51,370 nt of DNA from Rhodobacterales bacterium HKCCE2091 (GCA_015689685.1 WVSL01000023.1:1-51370); one strand, 5' to 3'. Shown: positions 1-8,916, counted from the stretch's first letter. The notes: a model not told the origin generated them from the sequence alone. Made by a program: numbers and translations.

Positions 1-2
1 AC

Positions 3-182
3 GAGCACCAGTCGGGCATCGGGCTCGCCATCCGCAAGCACATCCTCGCGCTGCGTGGCGCCATCGCGCATGAAACCGTGCGGACGCCGGGGCCGATGCT
101 GTCGGACGAGACGCGGCGGGAAACCGGGCGGCTGATTGCGCGGCTCTGCCGCCGGGATCCGGATTGCGGGGCGGCGGCCTAG
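3..182 (+). CDS. C-terminal end of a DHDPS/N-acetylneuraminate lyase-family protein (5' truncated)
   Basis: The open frame enters from the window edge and stops at TAG 180-182, giving 59 residues. The stretch GIGLAIRKHILALRGAI followed by a basic helical tail resembles the C-terminal helices of dihydrodipicolinate-synthase-like aldolases of roseobacters. The catalytic Lys/Tyr region lies outside the window, so the substrate cannot be judged. Codon use is the same high-GC type as its neighbours. The family call rests on the tail only. A different alpha/beta-barrel aldolase or lyase is possible. Confidence 0.5.
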   Translation, partial: EHQSGIGLAIRKHILALRGAIAHETVRTPGPMLSDETRRETGRLIARLCRRDPDCGAAA

Positions 183-387
183 GGGCCGGCGGTGCAGGGG
201 GGGCGTACTCCGCCCGGCGCGCACCGGTCCGGACGGCGTTTCACCGGCGATCGCCGCGGAATCTTTCCGAAAGGTGTTGCCTCTCCCCCGCGAACGCGTT
301 GTTTTTGTCGCACCGCTCTCTCCGTCCGGTCCGGATGCGGGGGAGTAGCGACAAATGACGGGCGTCTGCCCGCAACGGGAGGAAGAT
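183..387 (+). promoter_or_regulatory. Leader region of the TAXI-TRAP operon
   Basis: This is 205 bp without a convincing gene. It must contain the promoter of the TRAP operon, because the upstream gene ends at 182. The Shine-Dalgarno GGGAGGAAG lies just before the ATG at 388. An upstream in-frame ATG at 355 has no such site, which is why 388 is preferred. No clear operator or terminator is visible. Confidence 0.35.
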
Positions 388-1374
388 ATGTCTGAACAAG
401 TATTCGGCGGGGCGCGTGGCCTGATCGGTTCGGCCGCACTGGTCCTGATGGGGATTGCGGCCCCCGCGATGGCGCAGCAGTCGCTGTCGATCGCCACCGG
501 CGGCACCGGCGGGGTCTACTACCCGATGGGTGGCGGCCTGGCCGAGATCATCAACAACCACGTCGACGGCTACTCGGCCACCGCCGAAGTCACCGGCGCG
601 TCGGTCGAGAACATGGGCCTGATCGCCACCGGCGACGCCGATCTCGCCATCGGGCTCGCGGACACCGTACAGCAGGCCTACCTGGGCACCGGCCGGTTCG
701 AGGGCCAGCAGCTGCCGATGATCCGCGCCGTGGGTTCGCTCTATGCCAACATGGTGCAGATCGTGACGCTCGAGGATTCGGGTATCACCTCGATCGCCGA
801 TCTCGCGGGTCGCCGCGTGTCGGTCGGTGCGCCGGGTTCCGGCACCGAGGTGAACGCGCAGACCCTGCTCGCCGCCAACGGCATCTCGTTCGACGATTTC
901 ACCGCGGAGCGGCTGAACTTCAACGAGACCACCGATGCGCTCGGCAACGGCGATATCGACGCGGGCTTCCTGAGCGTCGGCGCGCCGACCTCGTCGATCC
1001 TCAACCTAGCGACGACCAACAACATCGCGATGATCGCCCTGTCGCCCGAGGAAATCGCCGCCGCACGCGAGGCCGACGCGACCTTCGCCGAACTGGCCCT
1101 GCCGGGCGGGACCTATGACGGCGTCGACGAGGACACCCCGACCGTCGGCGTGCCCAACGTGCTGGTCGTGTCGTCGGAGATGGACGAGGAAACCGTCTAC
1201 CAGATCACCCGCGCGATGTACGAGAACATCGCCGAGCTGCAGGCCGTCCACCCGGCGGCGAACGAGACCACGGTGGAGTTCACCATGAACGCCACGCCGG
1301 TCCCGCTGCATCCGGGCGCGATCCGCTACTTCGAGGAAATCGGCGCGACCATCCCGGACAACCTGCGCGAGTGA
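388..1374 (+). CDS. TAXI-family TRAP transporter solute-binding protein
   Basis: Periplasmic binding protein of a tripartite ATP-independent periplasmic transporter, TAXI subtype, which delivers an organic anion to the fused membrane subunit. The 328-residue product opens with a signal peptide ending AMAQQ, then SIATGGTGGVYYPMGG, the characteristic N-terminal TAXI motif for ligand-loop binding. GASVENMGLIATGDADLAI is also typical. Start chosen at 388 for its GGGAGGAAG ribosome site, dropping 11 residues of an upstream frame. The stop overlaps the next gene by 4 nt (GTGA), so the two are probably translationally coupled. The ligand cannot be read from sequence; TAXI proteins with DUF1850 partners are often thought to carry glutamate or other carboxylates. 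Confidence 0.93.
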   Translation: MSEQVFGGARGLIGSAALVLMGIAAPAMAQQSLSIATGGTGGVYYPMGGGLAEIINNHVDGYSATAEVTGASVENMGLIATGDADLAIGLADTVQQAYLGTGRFEGQQLPMIRAVGSLYANMVQIVTLEDSGITSIADLAGRRVSVGAPGSGTEVNAQTLLAANGISFDDFTAERLNFNETTDALGNGDIDAGFLSVGAPTSSILNLATTNNIAMIALSPEEIAAAREADATFAELALPGGTYDGVDEDTPTVGVPNVLVVSSEMDEETVYQITRAMYENIAELQAVHPAANETTVEFTMNATPVPLHPGAIRYFEEIGATIPDNLRE

Positions 1375-1838
1375 CCGCGCAGGCAAGGGGAGGGCTTCTC
1401 GCCCTCCTCCTCCTGGCCGGCATGCCGGCAGGAGCCGAGAACCTGACGGCGACGGTCCTGCCCGACGGGCCCGTCGTCGCCAGCATCCCGATCCGCGACG
1501 GCGAGGGCTGGTGCGTGGTCTGGAACCACTCGGTGCAGGGGTTCGAGGTGCAGGACTGCTACGAGAACCGCGGCGGGCGCATGGTTCTCGTGCGTTCGCA
1601 CCAGCCGGATTTCGCCGCCGGACTCGGCCATGTCCTCGGGCGCGGCCGCCAGGTCTCGGACGGCGAGGGCGGCTACTGGATCGAGGACATCGACGAGCCG
1701 GTGCCGGGCGACGCCTACGTTCTGCGCCCGGGATCGCCCCGGGTGGACCACCGGCTGGCGACACCCTCGGGCGACGTGTCACTTTCCGCGCTCGCCGAAC
1801 ACGCCCGCGTCCGCATTGCGCTGGAGCCTGAGAGATGA
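1371..1838 (+). CDS. DUF1850 domain-containing protein
   Basis: Small exported protein of 155 residues with a GTG start overlapping the TAXI stop. An N-terminal hydrophobic stretch (LLALLLLAGMPAGAEN) is a signal peptide. The body has WNHSVQGFEVQDCYE and a later GGYWIEDIDEP, the short conserved blocks of DUF1850. The family occurs almost only between the TAXI binding protein and the fused TRAP permease, as here, so it is presumably an accessory of that transporter; its action is unknown. It ends in ATGA shared with the permease start. Confidence 0.85.
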   Translation: MTAQARGGLLALLLLAGMPAGAENLTATVLPDGPVVASIPIRDGEGWCVVWNHSVQGFEVQDCYENRGGRMVLVRSHQPDFAAGLGHVLGRGRQVSDGEGGYWIEDIDEPVPGDAYVLRPGSPRVDHRLATPSGDVSLSALAEHARVRIALEPER

Positions 1839-3814
1839 GCGTGACCGACATACCCGACCCTGAACGCCCCGGCGCCTCCGACCAGCCCTGGATCGTCCTG
1901 CGCGCCATCGCCGTCGTCGGCATCGCGCTGTCGCTGTTCCAGCTCTACGCCGCCGGGCTGCAACCGCTCGGCCTGTTCTTCCAGCGGCCGATCCACCTTG
2001 GGTTCATCCTCGTCCTGTGCTTCCTGATCTACCCGGTCACCGGCAACCGTCCCCGTGGCGTGATCGGCTGGATCGTCGACGGCGTTCTCGTCGCCTGCGG
2101 CGTGCTGGTGGGATACTGGGTGCCGGCCAACATCGACATCATCGCCAACCAGATCTTCCCCCGCTCGATCGACGTCTGGATCGGGATCCTGACGATCCTC
2201 GTGGTGCTCGAAGGCGCGCGCCGGGCCGTCGGCCTCGGCATGACGATCATCGGCGCGCTGTTCCTCGTCTACGCCTTCGCCGGCGGGCGGGGAGAGTTGC
2301 CGTTCCTCGCAGACTGGATGCCCGGCATCCTGAACCACCGCGGCTACACGCTGGAACGGGTCGCGAGCCAGATGACGCTCGGCGCCGAGGGCATCTTCGG
2401 CATCCCGCTCGGCGTCGCGGCGACCTTCATCTTCGTCTTCGTCCTGTTCGGCGCCTTCCTGGAAGTCACCGGGGCGGGCAAGTTCTTCATCGACCTCGCC
2501 TATGCCGCCACCGGCCGGCAGCGCGGCGGCCCGGCCAAGGCGGCGGTGATCGCCTCGGCGGGCATGGGCTCGATCTCGGGTTCGGCCATCGCCAACGTGG
2601 TGACGACAGGCGCCTTCACCATCCCGCTGATGAAGAAGCTCGGCTACCGCCCGGCACAGGCCGGCGGGATCGAGGCCGCGGCCTCGACCGGCGGGCAGAT
2701 CATGCCGCCCCTGATGGGCGCGGGCGCGTTCCTGATGTCGGAATTCACGCGCACCCCCTACGTCGACATCGTGCTGGTGTCGATCTTCCCCGCGATCCTC
2801 TATTTCGGCGCGGTCTACCTTCTCGTCCACATCGCCGCGGTGAAGCAGGGCATGACCGGCATGAGCGCGGCGGAGCTGCCGAGCGTGCGCTCGGTGCTGG
2901 TCGAAGGCTGGCACTTCCTCCTGCCGCTGGTGGCGCTGGTGGCGCTGCTGGTCGCCGGGTTCTCGCCGATGCGGGTCGGCTTCTACGCCATCGTCTCGGT
3001 GGTCGCGGCCGCGTCGATGCGGGCGATCTGGACCTACCTCGCGAACGGCCCGACCGCGGCGGGGCTCGTCGCGCTCTGCCGCCGCGGTATCGCGCTGACG
3101 CTCGAGGCGATGGAACTCGGCGCACGCAACGCGGTCGCGGTCTCGATGGCCTGCGCGGTGGCGGGCATCATCGTGGGCGTGGTCGGCCTGACCGGCCTCG
3201 GGCTCAAGTTCTCCGCCATGATGATCGCGTTCTCCGGCGGCAACCTCGTGCTCGCGCTGATCCTCGTGCTGCTCGCCAGCCTCGTGCTCGGCATGGGTCT
3301 ACCGGTGACAGCGGCCTACATCGTGCTCATCATCCTCGTCGGCCCGGCGCTGACCGAGGAATTCGGCATCCCGATCCTGATCGCCCACCTCGTCGTGTTC
3401 TGGTACTCGCAGGACAGCAACGTGACCCCGCCGGTGGCGCTCGCGGGGTTCGCGGGGGCCGCCATCGCCGGGTCGAAGCCGATGGAGACCAGCGTTCAGG
3501 CGTGGAAATACGCCAAGGGCCTCTACCTCATCCCGCTGTTCATGGTGTTCAACGAGGAGATCATCCTCGGCGGCCCGATCCTGCTGGTGATCTGGAGCGG
3601 CTTCATCGCCATCCTGGCGCTCGTCGCCTTCGCCGCGGCGCTCGAAGGCTTCCTCTGGGGGCCGATGCCGATCTGGCAGCGCGTCCTGATCGTCCCGGCC
3701 GTCATCGCGATCTTCTGGCCCGACCTGAGGGTGGAAGCCGTCGGAGTGGCGGTGATCCTCGGCCTCCTGTGGCTGAACCGGGCGGGATCGAGGCCGGGGA
3801 CGGCGACGGCCTGA
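1835..3814 (+). CDS. TRAP transporter fused permease subunit (DctQM-type, TAXI system)
   Basis: Inner-membrane transport subunit of 659 residues in which the small 4-TM (Q) and large 12-TM (M) TRAP subunits are joined. It is hydrophobic throughout. The M-domain signature region GGPAKAAVIASAGMGSISGSAIANV and GGQIMPPLMGAGAFLMSEF lies at about residues 230-310, and GMGLPVTAAYIV at about 485. QDSNVTPPVALAGF near residue 530 is also typical. The start ATG overlaps the DUF1850 stop (ATGA). With the two upstream genes it forms a complete sodium-driven uptake system. No terminator is obvious after the stop. Confidence 0.95.
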   Translation: MSVTDIPDPERPGASDQPWIVLRAIAVVGIALSLFQLYAAGLQPLGLFFQRPIHLGFILVLCFLIYPVTGNRPRGVIGWIVDGVLVACGVLVGYWVPANIDIIANQIFPRSIDVWIGILTILVVLEGARRAVGLGMTIIGALFLVYAFAGGRGELPFLADWMPGILNHRGYTLERVASQMTLGAEGIFGIPLGVAATFIFVFVLFGAFLEVTGAGKFFIDLAYAATGRQRGGPAKAAVIASAGMGSISGSAIANVVTTGAFTIPLMKKLGYRPAQAGGIEAAASTGGQIMPPLMGAGAFLMSEFTRTPYVDIVLVSIFPAILYFGAVYLLVHIAAVKQGMTGMSAAELPSVRSVLVEGWHFLLPLVALVALLVAGFSPMRVGFYAIVSVVAAASMRAIWTYLANGPTAAGLVALCRRGIALTLEAMELGARNAVAVSMACAVAGIIVGVVGLTGLGLKFSAMMIAFSGGNLVLALILVLLASLVLGMGLPVTAAYIVLIILVGPALTEEFGIPILIAHLVVFWYSQDSNVTPPVALAGFAGAAIAGSKPMETSVQAWKYAKGLYLIPLFMVFNEEIILGGPILLVIWSGFIAILALVAFAAALEGFLWGPMPIWQRVLIVPAVIAIFWPDLRVEAVGVAVILGLLWLNRAGSRPGTATA

Positions 3815-4013
3815 GGGCGGAGGACGTTCCAAAGCCTGGTTTCGGATCGGTCGCGAGCTCTGACAGGGCTTCGGCCCGAACGTACATTTGGTTTGCAGAC
3901 TCACGCGGCCAGACCGGCGTCGGAGATGCCAAGGGTTCGGTGCCACAGGCGTAATTTGGCCAGATTTCCACGGTTGAATAGGAATACTCATTATTGTCAT
4001 TCGAGAGACGACG

Positions 4014-4544
4014 ATGCTCGGAAGATTAATCCGCGCCGTTTTTGGAACTTCGCCTCGCCGCAAGCAGACCTATCGATCGAGGGTCGGGGATCACAACGTG
4101 GTCAGCTTTCCAAGACGCGAAACTTCCGATCATTCAGCTGCAATCAGAACTCCGCCGACCCGTATTCTAAAGGGCAAATGCTACGTTATAGATGGTGACA
4201 CAATCGTCGTTAGCGGAACCAAGATCCGTATCGCGGGAATCGATGCTCCCGAGCTTCATCATCCTTGGGGAAAGAAGTCCAAGTTCGAACTGATCAGGAT
4301 GTGCAAAGGGCAGGTGGTGACTGTCACGATCAGGGACGAAGTGTCGTATGACAGGATAGTTGGAAAATGCCATCTGGCCGATGGAAGAGACGTAGCCGCC
4401 GAACTCGTCAAGATGGGCTTGGCGCTGGATTGGCCGAAATATTCAGGTGGCGAGTACGGGCATCTCGAACCCGTGGGTATCCGAAAGAAACTTTGGCGAG
4501 CGGCCGCAAAGCAACAATGCAAGCTGAAGCGTTCGGAAATGTAG
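4014..4544 (+). CDS. Thermonuclease-family (SNase-like) protein
   Basis: Predicted nuclease of 176 residues with a staphylococcal-nuclease OB-fold from about residue 55 to the end. The catalytic set is present: VIDGDTIVV (metal Asp), IRIAGIDAPE (Arg and Glu) and the later SYDRIVGK (second Arg). There is no clear signal peptide; the first 50 residues are basic and low-complexity. Base composition is clearly lower in GC than the flanking TRAP and phn genes, with codons such as AGA, ATA and TTA-type choices. It lies between a TRAP operon and the 3' side of tRNA-Cys, a place where mobile DNA often inserts, so it may be acquired. The upstream 199 bp (3815-4013) shows no other gene. Confidence 0.8.
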   Translation: MLGRLIRAVFGTSPRRKQTYRSRVGDHNVVSFPRRETSDHSAAIRTPPTRILKGKCYVIDGDTIVVSGTKIRIAGIDAPELHHPWGKKSKFELIRMCKGQVVTVTIRDEVSYDRIVGKCHLADGRDVAAELVKMGLALDWPKYSGGEYGHLEPVGIRKKLWRAAAKQQCKLKRSEM

Positions 4545-4624
4545 CGTTCAGCACATTCACGCCAACAGTTGGACGCAGGCTGTCGCAGCTCCGGTGAGGA
4601 CATCGATCTGAAGTCCACTGGCAT

Positions 4625-4698
4625 TGGAGGCGAGTACCGGAATCGAACCGGTGTGCACGGATTTGCAATCCGCTGCGTAACCACTCCGCCAACTCGCC
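4625..4698 (-). tRNA. tRNA-Cys (GCA)
   Basis: On the minus strand the sequence folds as a 74-nt tRNA including an encoded CCA. The acceptor stem GGCGAGT pairs with ACTCGCC, the discriminator is T, and the T arm is CCGGTTCGATTCCGG. The anticodon stem GGATT/AATCC carries a loop with GCA, specifying cysteine. The 3' end faces the low-GC nuclease gene. Confidence 0.97.
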
Positions 4699-4859
4699 GA
4701 AATGCCCACGTTGCCTAGGCTGGCGCGGGGGCGGCGTCAAGCGGGATCCTGACGTGGCCGGCCTCGCCGCGGCGCGGCGCATGTCGCAAAAGTGTTTCGC
4801 AACCGTCACGAAAGCGCAGCGCAACCTCCGTATCAGCGGCCAAAACCGACGGGGGCCAG

Positions 4860-5687
4860 ATGCTGCAGATCGAGGGGCTGACCAAGCGCTTCGCCGCGAC
4901 GACCGCGGTCGACGGGGTGTCGTTCGAGGTCGACCGCCCGATCATGCTCGGCATCATCGGGCGCTCCGGCGCGGGCAAGTCGACGGTCCTGCGGATGCTG
5001 AACCGCCTGACCCCGTCGAGCGCCGGCACGATCAGCTTCGAGGGCGAGGACATCACCGCGCTCAGGGGCGGGGCGGTGCGGCGCTGGCAGTCGCGCTGCG
5101 CGATGATCTTCCAGCAGTTCAACCTCGTGCCACGCATGGACGTGGTGTCGAACGTGCTGCACGGCACGCTGAACCGGCACCCGGCCATCGTGACGCTGTT
5201 CAACCTCTACCCCGCCGCCGACATCCACCGGGCCATCGACATCCTCGAACGGCTCGGCATCGCCGAGACCGCGGCCAAGCGGGCCGAGGCGCTGTCGGGC
5301 GGGCAGCAGCAGCGCGTCGCCATCGCGCGGGCGCTGATGCAGGACCCGAAGATGGTGCTGGCGGACGAGCCCATCGCCTCGCTCGACCCGATGAACGCGC
5401 AGGTGGTCATGGACACGCTCAGGCGCATCCACGACGAGGACGGGCGGATGGTGATCTGCAACCTGCACACGCTCGACACGGCGCGGCGCTACTGTGATCG
5501 GGTGATCGGGATGCGCGACGGAAGGATCGTGTTCGACGGCACCCCCGCGCAGCTCACCACCGGCGTCGCCCGCGACATCTACGGCGCCGACGAGACCTTC
5601 TCCGAGGCCGCCACCTCGACCGAGATTCGCGACCGCGCCGACACCCCGGCCGAGATCGCGATCCGCGACGCCGAAGCCCTGACCTGA
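4860..5687 (+). CDS. phnC: Phosphonate ABC transporter ATP-binding protein PhnC
   Basis: Cytoplasmic ATPase of the phosphonate importer PhnCDE, 275 residues. Walker A GRSGAGKS is at residues 34-41, the signature [15 protein letters not shown] at about 144, and Walker B MVLADEP with SLD just after. The Q-loop region [19 protein letters not shown] is typical of PhnC. It starts after a GGGGGCCAG site and is the first gene of the uptake operon; phnD follows after 67 bp. The 160 bp upstream should hold the promoter. A possible PHO-like half-site (CCGTCACGAA near 4805) is too weak to call, although Pho control would be expected of the family. Confidence 0.95.
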   Translation: MLQIEGLTKRFAATTAVDGVSFEVDRPIMLGIIGRSGAGKSTVLRMLNRLTPSSAGTISFEGEDITALRGGAVRRWQSRCAMIFQQFNLVPRMDVVSNVLHGTLNRHPAIVTLFNLYPAADIHRAIDILERLGIAETAAKRAEALSGGQQQRVAIARALMQDPKMVLADEPIASLDPMNAQVVMDTLRRIHDEDGRMVICNLHTLDTARRYCDRVIGMRDGRIVFDGTPAQLTTGVARDIYGADETFSEAATSTEIRDRADTPAEIAIRDAEALT

Positions 5688-5694
5688 GTTTCAT

Positions 5695-5716
5695 CCGCCC
5701 GATCGGCCCCGGGCGG
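5695..5716 (+). other. Intercistronic hairpin between phnC and phnD
   Basis: CCGCCCG at 5695-5701 pairs with CGGGCGG at 5710-5716 around an 8-nt loop. It has no T-run. It may stabilise the mRNA or simply reflect high GC. Confidence 0.3.
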
Positions 5717-5754
5717 ACCGGGGCAGGGCACCCCGAGGAAGAGGACTTGAGACG

Positions 5755-6660
5755 ATGAAGAAACTGACCCTTGCCGCCCTGGCGACCACCGCGCTGACCG
5801 GCGCCGTCCATGCCCAGGACATCACCGAGTTCCGCATCGGCCTTCTCGGCGGCGAGAACGCGCAGGACCGGCTGGCCAACAACGAATGCCTGCGGACCTA
5901 CACCGAGGAAGCGCTCGGCGTCCCGACCACGCTGTTCGCGCCCGCCGACTACAACGGCGTTATCCAGGGCCTGCTCGGCGGCACGCTCGACATGGCCTGG
6001 CTCGGCGCGTCGGGCTATGCCGCGGTCTACCTCGAGGATCCCGAAGCGGTGACGCCGGTCCTGGTGAAGACCAACCTCGACGGCTCGTTCTCCTACCACT
6101 CGATCGGCTTCGCCCGCGTCGACAGCGGTATCGACAGCCTCGACGCGATGGAAGGCCGGGTGTTCGGCTTCGGCGACCCGAACTCGACCTCCGGCTTCCT
6201 GATCCCCTCGGTCGAGATCCCGGCGGCGGGCTACTCGCTCGAACCCGGCGACTATTTCTCCGACGTGGTGTTCACCGGCGGCCACGAGCAGACCATCGTC
6301 GCGGTCTATAACGGCGAGATCGACGGCGGCGTGACCTGGGCCGATGGCCTGGGTGCGTGGGAAGACGGCTACAATTCCGGTGCGCTCCGCCGCGCGGTCG
6401 ACGCCGGCCTCGTCGACATGAACGAACTGCAGCAGATCTGGATCTCCAACCCGATCCCGGAAGGCCCGGTCGTCTTGCGGAGCGACCTGCCCGCCGACGT
6501 GCAGCAGACGATGGTCGACCTCGTTGCCAACCTGATCGACGTGGATCCCGACTGCGCCTACGGCGTTGCCGCGGGCGAGACCGCCGGTTTCGCCCCGATC
6601 GACCACTCGGCCTACGAGACCATCATCGAGGTCCGCCGCCGCGAGATCGAAAGCAACTGA
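5755..6660 (+). CDS. phnD: Phosphonate ABC transporter substrate-binding protein PhnD
   Basis: Periplasmic phosphonate-binding protein of 301 residues. The signal peptide MKKLTLAALATTALTGAVHA is followed by the mature start QDITEFRIGLLGGENAQDR. The block YNGVIQGLLGGTLDMAWLGASGYA is the PhnD motif contacting the phosphonate group, and GDPNSTSGFLIPS provides the second anion-binding loop. It presents substrate to PhnE1/PhnE2. The following 55-bp gap contains a perfect 11-bp hairpin, so phnD mRNA may be more abundant than the permease mRNA, as is usual for binding proteins. The Shine-Dalgarno GAGGAAGAGG lies upstream of the start. Confidence 0.96.
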   Translation: MKKLTLAALATTALTGAVHAQDITEFRIGLLGGENAQDRLANNECLRTYTEEALGVPTTLFAPADYNGVIQGLLGGTLDMAWLGASGYAAVYLEDPEAVTPVLVKTNLDGSFSYHSIGFARVDSGIDSLDAMEGRVFGFGDPNSTSGFLIPSVEIPAAGYSLEPGDYFSDVVFTGGHEQTIVAVYNGEIDGGVTWADGLGAWEDGYNSGALRRAVDAGLVDMNELQQIWISNPIPEGPVVLRSDLPADVQQTMVDLVANLIDVDPDCAYGVAAGETAGFAPIDHSAYETIIEVRRREIESN

Positions 6661-6668
6661 TCGCCTCC

Positions 6669-6696
6669 GGGCCCCGGCCGGGACAGGCCGGGGCCC
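6669..6696 (+). other. Stable intercistronic hairpin after phnD
   Basis: GGGCCCCGGCC at 6669-6679 and GGCCGGGGCCC at 6686-6696 form a perfect 11-bp stem with a 6-nt loop GGGACA. There is no T-tract, so it is more likely an mRNA-stability or attenuation element than a full terminator. Placement directly after the binding-protein gene fits differential expression within an ABC operon. Confidence 0.6.
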
Positions 6697-6715
6697 ATCC
6701 GCATCCGGAGCCGTC

Positions 6716-7588
6716 ATGGTCGAGATCACCCCCGGTGCCGCGCAACCGTCGCGCAGGCTGCACGACGACTACATGGCGCTGGTCGGTCGGCGGCGGCTCT
6801 ACTCGGGTATCCTGCTGGCGTTGTTCGTCGCGCTCATGCTCGGCGGGTTCAACCTCGCGGCCGACCGCAATGCCGGCGGGTTCTGGTCCGGGCTGCCGAG
6901 CTTCTTCGACTTCCCGCGCGACGTGATCTCCGAGGCGTGGGAGGCCCGCGCCGAACTGCCCGGACACCTCGCCGAGTTCCTTCCCGCGCTGGTCGAGACC
7001 GTCAACATCGCCGCCACCGCCACGCTCGTCGGCGCGCTCTTCGCGGTGCTGTTCGCGCTGATGTCGACCCGCGGCCTCGCGCCGTTCCCGCGCCTGATCC
7101 CGCTCGTCCGCAGGGTCATGGACGTGTGCCGCGCGGTGCCCGAGATCGTGATCGCGCTGGTGCTGATCTACGTCCTCGGCGGCGGGCCGGTCCCGGCGAT
7201 GATCGCCATCGCCATCCACACCGTCGGCGCGCTCGGCAAGCTGTTCTCGGAGGTGTCCGAGAATGCTTCGCCGAAACCGGTCGAGGGGCTGCAGTCGGTC
7301 GGCGCGAACTGGACGCAGCGGATGGCCTTCGGGGTGCTGCCGCAGGTGCTGCCGAACTGGTTCAGCTACGCGCTCCTGCGGTTCGAGATCAACATCCGCG
7401 CCTCGGCCATCCTCGGCTTCGTCGGCGCGGGCGGGATCGGGTACGAACTTCGCAACGCGATCTCCTGGGGGCAGGGCAAGTTCGACCAGGCCGCCGCCGT
7501 CTTCATCCTGCTCTTCGTCACCATCGTCGCGGTGGACCAGGTCTCGACGCTGGTCCGCAACCGGCTGATCCACGGGGGCGCGCCATGA
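6716..7588 (+). CDS. phnE: Phosphonate ABC transporter permease PhnE (first copy)
   Basis: Inner-membrane channel subunit, 290 residues. The start ATG at 6716 follows CCGGAG; the frame is open further upstream but without a ribosome site. After a cytoplasmic N-tail the TM helices begin at about residue 30. The ABC permease EAA-type loop is GKLFSEVSENASPKPVEGLQSVGANWTQRM, contacting PhnC. GAGGIGYELRNAISWGQ near the C-terminus is the conserved PhnE end. The stop overlaps the start of the second permease (ATGA), so the two probably form a heterodimeric channel. Confidence 0.93.
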   Translation: MVEITPGAAQPSRRLHDDYMALVGRRRLYSGILLALFVALMLGGFNLAADRNAGGFWSGLPSFFDFPRDVISEAWEARAELPGHLAEFLPALVETVNIAATATLVGALFAVLFALMSTRGLAPFPRLIPLVRRVMDVCRAVPEIVIALVLIYVLGGGPVPAMIAIAIHTVGALGKLFSEVSENASPKPVEGLQSVGANWTQRMAFGVLPQVLPNWFSYALLRFEINIRASAILGFVGAGGIGYELRNAISWGQGKFDQAAAVFILLFVTIVAVDQVSTLVRNRLIHGGAP

Positions 7589-8916
7589 CCGACGCCGCGA
7601 TGCCGCGCGACCTGCGCGCCGAAACCGCGGCGCTGTTCCGTCGCCGCCGTCTCGTGGCCTTCGCGATCCCCGCCGCGATCCTGGCCTACCTCGTCTACAT
7701 CTTCTTCGCCTTCGACGTGCCGGGGCTGGCGGCGCGGGCCGACTGGCAGAACGGCCAGACCCTCGTCCGCGACAGCTACAGCCACAAGATCCACGTCACC
7801 CGCGACAACCGCGACGGAGAGATCGAGGCCTCGATCGAGGGCGAGCGGCGGTTCGTGTTCGACGACCGCACCCTGCCGGACTGGATCGCGCCGGGGGAGG
7901 ACACGGTGATCGACCTCGGCCATGGTGGGCACGAGGTGCGCTACCTCGCCGATGGCGGCGTGACCTACGACATCCCCGGGTTCGGCCGCGTCGCGATGAT
8001 GCCGTCGCCCGAGGGCGTCGCGGTCGATTGGCCCGCGGGCGTCGATCCCGCCGACCTGCCCGGCTGGATCAACGCGGGCGACAACCGGATCAGCTTCGTC
8101 ACCGAGGCCGGCCGCCTTTCCGTCACCCGCAACCGTGCCGAGGTGTTCCGCTACTTCACGGGGTGGGAGCTGTTCTTCTTCACCCTCGACAGCCCTTACT
8201 ACGGGCTGTCCCCGGCCGAGGTCCTGTCGCGCGCGGTCTCGGGCGAGGCCGGGGCCATCGTCAACGACGTCTGGACCAACTCCATGTGGCGGCACGGCGA
8301 CGTCGCATGGGCGATCTTCGAGACTCTGCTGATGGCCTTCCTCGGCACCTGCGGCGCGGCCATCGTGGCGCTGCCGCTGGCCTTCCTTGCCGCCCGCAAC
8401 TTCGCGCCGCTCGCCGCGCTCCGCTTCGCGGTCCGGCGGCTCTTCGACCTGTTCCGAGGCGTCGACGCGCTGATCTGGACCATCGTGCTCAGCCGCGCCT
8501 TCGGTCTCGGCCCGCTGACCGGGTCGCTCGCGATACTGCTCACCGACACCGGGTCGTTCGGCAAGCTGTTCTCGGAGGCGCTGGAAAACGTCGACGACCG
8601 TCAGATCGAGGGCGTGAAGTCGACCGGTGCCCATCCCGTCGCCCGCTACCGCTTCGGCGTCATCCCGCAGGTGATGCCGGTGCTGCTGAGCCAGGTGCTC
8701 TACTTCCTCGAATCCAACACCCGGTCCGCCACGATCATCGGCGCCATCACCGGTGGCGGCATTGGCCTTCTGTTGACCCAGGCGATCAACACGCAGAAGG
8801 ACTGGGAGGAAGTGACCTACTACATCGTCCTCGTCCTCCTCATGGTGATCGTGATGGACTGGCTTTCGGGCATCGTGCGCCGCCGGCTCATCAAGGGCGG
8901 CGGGGACGCGGAGTGA
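7585..8916 (+). CDS. phnE: Phosphonate ABC transporter permease PhnE (second copy, with large N-terminal insert)
   Basis: Second membrane subunit, 443 residues, about 150 longer than its partner. A first TM (about residues 25-45) is followed by roughly 150 mostly polar residues rich in beta-type pattern (for example VTRDNRDGEIEASIEGERRFVFDD), probably a periplasmic domain. The usual permease core then starts at about residue 240. The EAA loop GKLFSEALENVDDRQIEGVKSTGA is present and near-identical in style to PhnE1. Long PhnE2 forms are known in alphaproteobacteria, but the role of the insert is unknown. Overlaps flank both ends (ATGA before, GTGA after). Confidence 0.9.
   Translation: MTDAAMPRDLRAETAALFRRRRLVAFAIPAAILAYLVYIFFAFDVPGLAARADWQNGQTLVRDSYSHKIHVTRDNRDGEIEASIEGERRFVFDDRTLPDWIAPGEDTVIDLGHGGHEVRYLADGGVTYDIPGFGRVAMMPSPEGVAVDWPAGVDPADLPGWINAGDNRISFVTEAGRLSVTRNRAEVFRYFTGWELFFFTLDSPYYGLSPAEVLSRAVSGEAGAIVNDVWTNSMWRHGDVAWAIFETLLMAFLGTCGAAIVALPLAFLAARNFAPLAALRFAVRRLFDLFRGVDALIWTIVLSRAFGLGPLTGSLAILLTDTGSFGKLFSEALENVDDRQIEGVKSTGAHPVARYRFGVIPQVMPVLLSQVLYFLESNTRSATIIGAITGGGIGLLLTQAINTQKDWEEVTYYIVLVLLMVIVMDWLSGIVRRRLIKGGGDAE

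Noticed and set aside
4446-4475. Possible att-like copy of the tRNA-Cys 3' end inside the nuclease gene (GGCGAGTAC...TCGAACC)
   Set aside because: Only 9 and 7 bases match in register with a gap between. The segment encodes the normal SNase C-terminal motif, so the similarity is probably accidental.
4795-4820. PHO box before phnC
   Set aside because: Only one half-site (CCGTCACGAA) is near consensus and no second copy lies at an 11-bp step.
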